A model generated the notes under the pieces. The model searched no databases. It was not told the origin of the DNA and was given only the letters and a program-made list of their open reading frames with translations. From Diabrotica undecimpunctata (lineage: Eukaryota > Arthropoda > Insecta > Coleoptera > Chrysomelidae): DNA of 64,000 bases. The stretch's first letter is position 1. Each line of letters opens with the position of its first letter. Location of the stretch: assembly GCF_040954645.1 (NCBI RefSeq), contig NC_092810.1, forward strand, positions 68,384,660 to 68,448,659, read 5' to 3'. Shown piece after piece: positions 35,407 to 47,400 of this stretch. The position numbers and the translations under genes are program-made.

Positions 35407-38400
35407 CTAAAAATAAATGAAATTATGTTATTTAATATATTCGTATTGTGAATATTTTCAATATGCCCTCTCCTATGTGTCTTGAAGCTTGTACGTTGTT
35501 TCGTCCTACATAGAGCTCATCCGATAGTAATAGTTGAAAACAAACTCGAAGACATTTCCAATTTTACTGGTCGATACATAATTCAGAGACCATTCCATTT
35601 AACAGTAGGAATTATGGATAATTGCCTTTCTGCCTTGTAGTCTGTCTTCAATCTATCACTTTCTAATCAGTCTTAAGTAAGAGCCACATGTCATAGTCTG
35701 GAGTGACGAACAAACTTTTAGACATAAATGACAAATTCATACACTCTAGATGGGCAAAAATTTAATGTTTTTAATAACTACTAATATATAAAAAAATTAA
35801 GGAAGCAAAACATAAAATAGAAGTTCAGTGAAAAGGAAAATCTACGAAGAGATAAGTATAAAAAAATATAAGAAAATTAAATTTAAGAAGTGTAAATATT
35901 TTCAGAAAAGTTGATGGATCAATGAGAGTAGACCTATATAGAGGTACTTATTAAAGATATTAATAATTTTAATCAGCTTAAATAAAATATCATTTAGACG
36001 CTTAAGGAACTATATCTTTCTATAGAACTTTCAAGTCTCTACATTCTTTCTATCCGGGGTTATCTGTAACTTTGATGACCTTTGACCCTAAATTCAATAG
36101 GTTCTTCTTTGGACCAAGGGGAACCTGTGTACCAAATTTCAAAACACTAGGATAATTCAAGAGTTATCGCACAGACAGATAGACGCACAGAAACCTAATA
36201 CTTGGGTTTATCTTGGTCGTAGGAAAATTCCTAATGAATTTGGTGTCTTCTTCTTCTCATATTCTTATGCCTTTATTTTTTTCAAATTTCAAATTCTATC
36301 GGGTCCGGCATTCCCTTGTTGACAACAACAGTTGAACAGCTGTGATTTCAGGAAGTGAAATATGAGTGATAAACTGTTCTATATACGATCACTATAAAAG
36401 TAGTAGTCCGAAGGAACAGGGTTTCTCATTATATTTTGACCCCCCACTTATTTGCCTTAATTTCGGGAACACAAAAATTTTCAAATAAAAATTGTGTTAT
36501 TTTATCTGTACCGACCAACAGTGTAGCAACAGATCAAATTTTGTATACATGGAGTGTCCATAAAATGCATCTTCAATATTTCAAATGGGACACCCTGTAT
36601 TTTTTTATAGTTTTGAGTAGCCCTGCATTTCCTGATTACAAATATATAACATAGTGTAGCATAAGTTTTGTTCTATAATGGCGTATGGTACTACTATACT
36701 ATACTAAGATAAGAAAAAAATATATTTATAAAAAATATATTTAGAAAGTCAACAAAATTAATGACTTACAATACTACATTTAAGATACAATACTACATTT
36801 AAGATTACAATAGATGCTCAAAGTGCTCTCCATTGTTATCAATGCACAAGTAATGTATCATAAAAAGATATCACATGGTGTTAAGTTGGGACTATTTGGT
36901 GGCCATGTAATGATACCCTTATTGCCGATCCACACATTAAATTGATTATTTAAATGTTCTTGAACGGCTACGACATTATGTGGCGGTGCTCCATCTTGTT
37001 GCCATATCATACTATTTAATTGATTTTGTGTATAATTTTGATTTAATAACTCAACCACTTCTGTAATGACTGTGTCGAAATATGATTCCCCAGTTAATTT
37101 ATAATCATAAAACAATAGTCCAACTATTTTGTTTTGAAATATTCCGCACCATATATTTATTGATTTTCTTTCTTCTACGCACCTGACTTTTTTATTTGCT
37201 TAATTTTTCTTTTTCTATTATTTTTCTGTTCCCAAGAATAACTATTTCTTCTATTAAAAATGCCAGAAGTTGAAAAATTTGATTCATCTGTCCATAAAAT
37301 GTTATAAAAATAATTGGGATCATTGTTAAAATTTGTAAGCATGTCTCGACAGAACTGTAAACGCTTTCTCTTATGAACATCGGTAAGTTCTTGTACCGGT
37401 AATATTTTGTACGGCTTATTGTTGTGCTTTTTTAAAACTCTATGTATCGTCGCACGGCTTTTCTCTAATGCATTAGTAGCATTGTTTAGACTAGTTTCGG
37501 AATTTTCTAAAATAAAAATGTTATTATGGATTTAATATATTATTTAAGTATTTAATTTTTACCTTCAAAGTAAAGCAAAGTATTGTTACCTGTAAACATG
37601 TTATTATTCTAATAAGAATTCTCTATAGTTTATTTTTATGAACGAGAGAGTAATTAGCATAATTTTAACTGGTACCTCCGACCACTCCATGGGCGTGCTC
37701 AAGATTAATTGAAAAATTACTTTGAATAATTGTAAAAAATAAATGAATTATTTCAGTGTTATAAAGTGTTATGTGTATGTAAACAAAAGTGACCTCTTTT
37801 ATCACACACTATATTAGAACTGACTGGCCTACATTAAAAAGGGTTTTAAAAAATTCACATTTTTTTTAATTTTTAAAAATTACAAAAGAGAAAAAGAGTT
37901 TTTAAAACCGTCTAAGGTATGTTAAATAGATGAATAAAAATATTAATATAAAACTTACAGCTACTTGTTACAAATCCAAATCAGATTCAGAAGATGAACT
38001 TTCAGAACCAAGATTTATAATAACTGGCTCGATCATTTTATCAGTAATATTGTCCAGCTTCCACATTTTTTTCTCTTCTTTAATAGTGTGATTTACTGCC
38101 TTTTCCCAGTTTTCAGGTTTTACATTATTTACGGCCTCCAAAAACAACTGTTTAACATCATGAATTTTAAAAGTGGTATTTTTTCTTGAAACTTCACTCT
38201 TTATCTGTGCCCATACCAGTTCAATCGGGTTTAATTCACAATGATATGGTGGGGATCTAAGTACTGTCATTCCACGATTTTTGGCAATTTCATCAATTTC
38301 GTATTTTTTTAATTTTTCTTTATGAAGGGCACACAACGAATAAAGTTCCTTTCTTATAGATCCGGGATGGTACGTAATATTTTTTGAACTCAGCCAATTC

Positions 38401-41400
38401 TGCAAGTTTTTTTTTAACCACTTGGTTGTGGGCAGTCCTTCTATAAGTCTGGAGTGATAACTTGCATTATCCATTACTATTACACAGTTCTTAGGAAGAA
38501 GATCTATCATTTGTTCGAACCATTCTTGAAAGACATCAGCGTTCATGTCTTCATGGTAGTTACCGGTACGAGTTGATTCAAAAGTTAATAAACCACCTTC
38601 AACAAAACCGTCTGAACTGCCAATGTGTACTATTATCAGCCTGCGTCCCTTTCCTGATGGTGGGTTTAAACTAGTAGATAAGTTATTTACAAAAGCGTGC
38701 CTTTGACTTGTAACAGTTTCATCCTGCCAAAATTTATTTGGTGTATGACCCTCGTTGATCCATGTTTCATCAAGATAAAATATTTTTCTTTTTTGGTTTC
38801 TTATTTCCTTTATGGTTCTTAGAAAATGTCTTCTCCATATGACAATATCGCTTCTTTCTAATAAAATAGACTTTCTGGGATTCTTTTTCCAGCGGAAGCC
38901 TATTTCTTTTAAAAGTTTCCATAACGTACTTCGACTCACTTCTGGGTAATCCTTATCATCTCGAACTGAGACAAGAACTTTATCCAATGTTGGAAATTCT
39001 TGTCTAAAGAAGAATTCATGCACTTTCCGTCGAAGTCCTTCTTTAAAATGATATTCTATTTGAAATTTTGGTTTCCCTGGAGCATTACGTGGCATTTGAA
39101 AACTACCACATTTCTCTTCTTTAATAACTCTGTAAATCGTAGATTTCCCAACACCAAGTGTACTGCTAACTAACTCAACGGTCTCATCAACACTTTCACA
39201 TAAACGTTTGTCTGCAAATGATTTAAAACAATTAAATATTAATGTTTTTTCATTAACTGTTAAAGGACCAATTTTTCGGCGTTTACACGGCACTTCCAAA
39301 TTTTCCATAACACTAGTATACACAATAAACTGCACCTTGCAACTGAAGTACCTACTTTTAGTGAACTGTTAAGAATTTTGAATACGCCACTTGGACCTTC
39401 CTACAAAATGGAAAAACCCACTATCACATTTTCTGTGGAATAAGTTTAGAAGGTAATTATCTAGTCAATTACTGTCGTAGATTCCTAGAATTAAAGAATT
39501 AAATGTTTGATTGTTGAAACCCTTACTTCGTGGAATGCACTCATTTCAGATAAAATAAAACGTTTTATTTTATCTAAAGAATTAAACTTTATTTTGCAAA
39601 TAGGCAAAGAATTAAACTTTATTTTGCAAATAGATAAAATAAAACGTTTTATTTTATCTAAAGAATTAAACTTTATTTTGCAAATAGGTAGGTATTTATT
39701 AAACTTTTATTGGTTATATATAACCAATAAAATAAACATCTTACATTTCTTGCAAATTCATTAGTACCTGTTAACCTCCATCACTCCGACACTGGCAACC
39801 TTATTTAGGGATTAGTAACCCTCACAACTATTGTATTCTATTCTGCTCCAACCTTTATACCTGGTGGTCATACTCAATTTAAAATTGTTTTCCTATATAC
39901 TTCTGTAAACTTGTTGACAAATATCTGTTTTTCATTGAGTCACCCGTATCAACAGTTTAGGGATTTGCATACGTAATTTATTGTTTTATTACTCTCTCAT
40001 ACATAAAAATACACTATAGTAGTTTTCCCTACGATAAAACCGGTCTTCTTTGCCGTTCGCGAGAGTTCAGGGGTCAGCACAGGTCAACATCCGTCCGCTT
40101 CGAAGAGAATCCAGAACTAACGGATGTTTGATATAAATAGCGGAATTTTCATTGTGTGAGTTAGTCTGTCTGAATAATGTATCGAGTTTTGAAATGTAAC
40201 GCGCGTATTGTCGGGAGTATAAATTGTAATAAATGTTGTAAATAAATTATATAATTATAATGTGAAATAAATTAGTGTTATATTGTACAAATAAAGACTT
40301 TAAATAAACTACACTTCATCTAATTTAGTTAACGATGTACGTCATCGGCGTCATAGCGTGTGACGTCACATGATACCAACACGAAATATTTAGGGTGTAG
40401 GTGTGTTCTTTTTTAGAATCACTTTACCGAGTACACTGGCATTACAGCCACTAGACATATTTTATTATATACGCGTAGAACTAATATTTAAAAGTTTCTA
40501 TTAATGTTAACTTAAAGAAATACACAATAATATGTTTCATTTAATTTGTATAAATGCATTATAAAGCATTTTTATCAAGAACATTTGTTCGGAACACACT
40601 GTAACTGTAATTGAACGAAGGTAAAATTTTGGCATAAATTGGTAACACCTATTTGACAGTTGCGGTGTTGACACTTTTTGTACTTTATTATTTTAAATCT
40701 TAAAGTGAATACCTCTTGTTTTATATTTTTAACTATTTAATAAAATCTGTTCTTTTTAGAACAAAATTAGTGTGTTTTATTTCAAAAATGTCTTGTAAGA
40801 ATTTAAGTAGTCGTTGTAAAGAGTATATTAATAATTATGTGACCTATTTGATTTAAAATGGATTCAGGATTTTTTTATACTTTGGCAACTATGTCAACTT
40901 CAATCTCTGACGTATATAATGACGTAAATCGTTATCTAAATTAGATGGACTGTAAGTGTTTATTTAAAAACATTTTTATAATAAATAAAGTTAATAAATT
41001 AGACTAATAAAGTCAGTTCAGTAACAAGATCTTTATCATCATTTCCTACGATAGTACGTTTCTTTCGTTCAAACATTTTTTCATTTATGACATGACGATA
41101 ATTATATAAAAATGTATTTGCAGAAGGAGTCTGTCGATCTGGATACACCAACCTATATTCTCTTCTTGCAGCTTGCTTGTTTTTATTATTTTTTACATAA
41201 ATTGAGAAATATCTACTTTTTTATCTGCAGTATAACCCATTTCGGTATGAGGACTGACAGTTTATAATAAATTAATAATTGTTTCATTTTGAAATGTCAG
41301 TTGCATAGCCACCTTTCGTTACCCTTTTGTAGTACCATATGCCATTAGGGAACAAAACTAATGCTACGCAATGTTATATATTGGTAATAAGGAAATGCAG

Positions 41401-44400
41401 GGCTACTCAAAACTATAAATAAATACAGGGTGTCCCATTTGAAATGTTAAAGATGCATTTTATTGGGCACTCCCTGTATAGAAAATTTGGTCTGTTGCTA
41501 CATTGTTGGTCGGTACAGATAAAATAATACAACTTTTATTTGAAATTTTTTTTTGTATTCCCGAAATTAAGGAAAATAAGTGGGGGTCAAAATATAATGA
41601 GAAACCCGGTACATAGATATCAATATCGATATAAAGTTTTTATCAAGGAATATTTTCATAAACATAACAAAAAATACATAAAGTATAAATCCATCTGTTT
41701 ATACTGATAAAATCGTAGTAAGGAGCATTGCATTTAAAGATAGTCTAGTAACGTTACAAATGCTGTATCTTCATCTTCTTGTAACGAGAAAAATATTTGT
41801 TTTTTCCCATTTATTTAAAAAAAATTATTTGATTCTTGTCTTCCCCCATGTTTTACTAATTTTCTTTTAAAAATTGTTGACACTCGAGTATTTCTTATTT
41901 CCCATTATTGCAAACATTTCTTTCTCAGATATAGATATGAGTAGTTCTTTCCAAAAGCAAATTGTATGAATTTAATTATTAATTTGAACACATATTAAAA
42001 TAAGATGAACCTAAAAGTACAAGCTGACGTAGACAAAGGAAGACCAAAATAAGATGTCGAGCAAGGATGCTAAACTAGGCTGAAGCTGTTACTAAAATAC
42101 GTAGATTTATAAACTTTTCGTAAGACGGTAGGCACGTAGTTATTGCAACAGTAGCCGATTGCGATATTTTACTTGAACTATTTTTATTTTTGAAAAGGCA
42201 GACTCACACAAGTATTTTGATTCGAATATTCCTCTTAACTAAAGAGCTATTTGTTTCAAACGCGAATATTTGTCTTCGGATATGAAAAAAAAGTTTGATA
42301 TTTCAATAGCACATTTTTCATCTTCACAACGTAAAGGATAAGAGATGATAGTTACGATATTTGTCAGTTTTTTTACATCACATAAGCGTCTGTCAAACTT
42401 ACTTTGAATATTTCTTAACTGTCTCGTAATAATCATAATTTTATTGAGAACTTGCCCTAGTTTTCAAAGCTGAAACATCCTTTCTGTTTTATTCAATAGC
42501 TTCATTTTGTTAATAAAACTATTTATGGCGCTAATCATGTCGATGAAGGTTTTAGTTTTACCTTGTAGCTCCAGGTTAAGGATATTCAAATGATTCGTCA
42601 TTTGTGCCATTTTTCGTTTTTAAGTATCTCAGTATAGTCAACTCGTTCATGTAGAAAAGACATGATTTCAGGTAGTATTTCCTGGAATATTTCTAAAAAA
42701 TTTTCGCAGTTCAATCATCCTACGTTTGTAGAAGTAAATCAGTGTGGTTAGCAGACTCGCTAGCTTTCAACTGCATTTCAAAGAGGCGTCATTGCAAGCT
42801 GGGCGCACGGATTAAATTCAATATATTTGTGAAAATGTCCGTCATATTATTCATAGTTAGTATTTTTGAACATAGAACTTGCTGAAGAGTGATGCAATGG
42901 AATGAAAAAGAAACGATGGGATTACTTGACACAATGCAACAAATTCATTTTTATTGCCAATTATGAATTATGAATGGTGCTACATCTGTTGTAATGTACA
43001 CGAGTTTGTAAATCATATTGTTTTATAAAATTTAGAAAAGCTGTGTAAATATCTTCTCCGCGAGTTTTTTACTTCAGATGTTATATAATTAAATCTGTTA
43101 ATAATCCTTCTTTAGCCGACATATCAAGAAATACCACCCGGAGGAAAATACATAACTGCGCAGTATCAGTAATATCGGTGGAATCATCAAACTGTAAAGA
43201 AAAGTATATAGATTCCATAATCACTTTCAGTTGTGATTAAAAAATCTTTACTCATGATCTCCATTCATCTGGTTGGATAGTTGGATAGGATAACTGAATC
43301 TCTTTGATAGCAGATAATCTGTGTTTCATTTTTGAAGGCATCAAATAATCCATTATCCACTTCAATAAATGATTTTTTCACTACGGTTACGTCTTCGAAA
43401 GGTTTCTTGTGCGGTGCCAGTATGTAGGAAATTTTAAAAGACGCGATTGTTGCACCTGCTGATTGTTTGGCTGGTCTAGAGAAGATGGATTGCTCTCCCT
43501 TCAAACTACTTTTTAGATCTTGCAATTTTCTCACTCTTAAGTCACTCTTCGGTGGAAAATCATTTTCATAATTTTTATGCAGGGTTTTATAATGACTTTC
43601 CAAGTTCCCGGGTTTGGGCAGTTAAACCTAAGATCGACAAATGAGGTAAACGCACTTATCTTTGAACATATCAAACATAATTTATTCCTCCCAATCACTA
43701 TTAAAATGGTAAGTTTTACTTTCACCGACCTCATTTTGCGTTTTAAATATTGCTATGTTACATAGAACTTGTACTTAACTTAATAAAGACTAACATAATG
43801 CTTCGTCGCTGCAGTTTATTAAATATGAAACAGCCATTCGAGAACAATCGGTAACATTCGCCGAACGTCGCGCAGTCGCATTGCCTCAGAAGTCTGAAAT
43901 ATTTTGACCAGGGCTTGATAAATTTTGATTTCTTTCGTGATCGACTGCAGAAGCTGTCACGATCGACCGTTTGGGCACCGCTGATGTTGAATAACTGGAG
44001 CAAAATCTAGGCCTATAAAAACTAACACTGTATCGAGAAAGATCGGAAAGGTGGAATCTGAACAAATTTGAAATATATATAAATGGAAGAGAAGTTAAAA
44101 TGTGGATCATAAATCTGCTGAATAGATCAACATTGTACGACACGCAATATCACACTCCAATTCGAAAAATAAGCCACAATCTACCAAAACAGATACAACA
44201 TTTTTGAATAATTATTTCACATATCCCTAGAAAATTAACTACTTATTAAAATTGGCAAAAGAAATATATAAAGAATCTTACTATGTGATCTCGGTGGAAG
44301 TGGAGGTGCTTCTTCTAAAGTGCCACTTTCTGGCCAAGAGTTCCGTAAATGAGGACTATCCGTAGGAGTCATTGACATAGCATGTCTTAAAAGCCGAGGA

Positions 44401-47400
44401 GAAGGTGGCTTTGTTAAGGATCTTTCTCTTGAATGTGTTGGTTTAGGTGGAAGAGGTAGATCTCCCGATTCAGAATCCCTAAAAACAGAATAAAGATTTA
44501 CTTAAATACAAATATAGCTTTTTATTACCTGACTAACCTTGACTTCATTGACGGTAAACTGGCACTATTGTATTCTAGCGGTCCTCTGGTGGGAGTTCGT
44601 AATTCTGCAAAACTAGTGTTACTGAATCCTTGAGACCGAGGTCTGCATTCCCTTTGTGGTATAGGAGGTGCGATAGGTGCAATTGGCATGGGTAATGATA
44701 GATTCTCTCTGTTCAAACTAGGTCTTTCATTATCCTAAAAACGGTTACGTAATAAATTAATACTAAAGCTTTCATAAAGTTTTAAGTCCCTACTCAAAAT
44801 TACTGTCTTCAAATTCAGTGAAACCGGAAAGAAACTTATATTTGAAAAAAATTATTTTGAAAAATAGTATTATGGAATATTAAATTTGTATAAGATTAAG
44901 AAGTATAAACCCACAATAAGGTTACACAGATTGGGATGACCGCGGCATTGTGTTAAAGTTTGAACATACCATAAAGAATCATTTATTCTTTTCGTTAAAA
45001 GTAATAACGAAAAACCCGTTTCTATTTATGTTTGCCCCTAAAATTCCTCGTCTCAATATAAAAATTAGTAAAAGAAAAGTTTCGTTTTTACTACTACAAC
45101 TGGTCATAAAATATTTCTTTCTAGTATCTAAACCGCTTGAAAATTTATTAGAAATTAATATCTACCAAAAAGTGGGTCAGTAAGGTTTATTTTTTTTGGG
45201 AACTCTTAAAATGACAATAAATATTTCAGTTTTATTGTTTTACATTTTCTTCGTAAATGTATTAAAAAAAATGGCTTTTTTCTGGAATTATAAACCACTG
45301 TTTGGAACGTTAAAGTTCGTAACAAGTGCTAAAAATATTAATTTTAGATTGGAGCGGCGTTTGATTATTCCGTTTTCGGTTCCCGTGTGGAACAGTTCAT
45401 CGCGGCATTGTACAATCAATCGCATCTCAACTCGAGCACTCTCTCGGCAACCTCACAGTGTAATTTCAATAATTTCGCAAATTGTACGCGTAATTAATAT
45501 TTTTTATACGACGCATATAACCTATTAATGTCGTAAAAATCATCAAAATATGTAAAAATCAGTGGCAACTAAATCATGAGGCAGTATGAAGTAATTGCTA
45601 AAATCCAAACAAGATAAGACAGTAGGCTGCGAAAACAATGCAGTAAAACACTCCAACTAACCTATATTGTATAGTTAATTTGTTGTCAAATTGAGTGAAT
45701 AGCTTTATTATTTCAATAAAGTGGTGCGTGGTATATCTACAAATTCAAAAATTCGTCAGTTAACGATTTAAATTATTGCCTCAATAAAACAATCCGTGAA
45801 GTCCTGTATTCCTAAAACTACAGTGAGGAATATACTTAGTTAAGCATTTTGGGGAAACAGCAAGTATATTACATAAAAAAGGTACAAGACCAGATCGTCC
45901 AAAACTAGTTTCTGGTAGGAAAAGGAGAATATTACTAAAAGCTTGCAAGAAAGGTCTAAGAAGTACTCGTCAAGTTACAGCTGAATGGCATCATGAAAAT
46001 ATAAATCGGAAATCGAATTCAGGATTCAGCCTAAATCTGTGCTTTCTAAACGTTGCAAAGCAAGCAGACGACAAATACATGGCGGCATGGGGATTTATAA
46101 TTGTATCCACGTCATGCCAATTTCTCTAGATACAAATCCCTTCGTGAAAACGATTTCCTAATTTTCCATACTAGAGTAAAATAATAAAACTAAAATAGAC
46201 GGATTAGGTTTAATTTAGTTACAGCATATCAAAATTCGCTAATATGCATATTTCAGCCTTTTGGCTTCTACAGAGAGAACTCGTGGCAAACTCTAAACTC
46301 ATATCGCTCTGAAGAAGCTAGGAGGCTGAAATATGCATATCAGCGAATGGTGGTACGCTGTTACGAAATCAAACCGAAACAGTCTATTTTGTCTGTCGCA
46401 AGTAAATACATATATCACGATGAAAATTTTATAATGTTGAATTACAGGTAAAGCCAATTTTAACAGCAAAACAAAAGCAAGCTAGGCTCGGTGTAGGCAA
46501 AATCTAAACGTTCTTGGTCGCTAGAAGATTGGCCCCGAGTAATTTTTAGTGACGAATCAAAATGCGACGTATGTAGGTGATTACTAAGCATGATGCTTTT
46601 CACAAGGATTGTTTGAAACGGAGATTAAAATTTCCTAAAAGAGGGATAATTTGGGGTTGTATGATAGTTTCTGAGTTAATGAACTTATTGAGGTTACTTA
46701 TCGTAAATCATGTGACATATCGACAAATACTTCAAAACAGACTACCACCAAGCATTGTGAGATTAAATGTTGACGAGAATTATATTCTTCAGCAGGATGG
46801 AGCGGCCTGTCATAATGCCAGAACCACAAAAAACTGGTCAGAAAATCACAATATAAACGTCCGTTCTTGATCTTCGAACAGTCCTGACCTAAATATCATT
46901 GAAACAGTATGGCATAAAATGAAACAGACACTAAGGAACAACCCACAGCAGACATAATACGAACTTAAAGCTAAAATACAGCTCATTTGGAATAAATTTA
47001 TCAATGAACAGTACAGATCCTTAGTCGAGTCAATGCCCAACCGTATTCGAATGGTCATCAAGAATAAGAACGATGCTAATCCGTTTTAAAAATGAATATT
47101 CGTGCTATATCCCAATATTTAGTTGCCATCAAAATGAACATTTTTATTATTAGTTAGTTCGGTTATAGTAAGTATTGTTACGATAAATATCCTGGCCTAA
47201 AAATAACTGTAAAATATATGATGACTGATTCTAATATGTTTTAGATTATACGAGACCTTTCGACCATAAACCCCAAGTAATAAAAAACTGGTTCCATTCG
47301 AATCTTCCGGAATTAGGCCTGTCCATTCGAGGCGAAACCAGGTCAATTGAGGTCAACATCCATTCAGTTCTAGAGCAGCTGTTTTCGTATAAATATGAGG

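Larger units (their letters stand above)
36417..41611 (-). mobile_element. Mariner-like element split by nested insertions
   Basis: Inverted repeats of about 225 bp (36417-36645 and 41386-41611, roughly 90% identical by eye, outer ends CMGGGTTTCTCATTATATTT) bound the region. The N-terminal transposase part lies at 41040-41262 and the C-terminal part at 36858-37520, both minus strand. About 3.5 kb of unrelated DNA in between (37530-41030) contains a different intact transposase and palindromic repeats. Removing the insert would leave about 1.7 kb, a normal size for a mariner. The whole lies in a DOCK intron. The target duplication is not clear. Confidence 0.6.

Noticed and set aside
39548..39687. 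CRISPR array
   Set aside because: Only three 28-mers, no regular spacers, and a clearly eukaryotic context.
39507..39764. Open frame with KELNFILQ repeats
   Set aside because: It is the translation of the palindrome/28-mer array, with no evidence of coding.
44950..45528. Two plus-strand open frames in a DOCK intron
   Set aside because: Lys/Phe/Ile-rich translations typical of AT-rich non-coding DNA, with no homology recognised.
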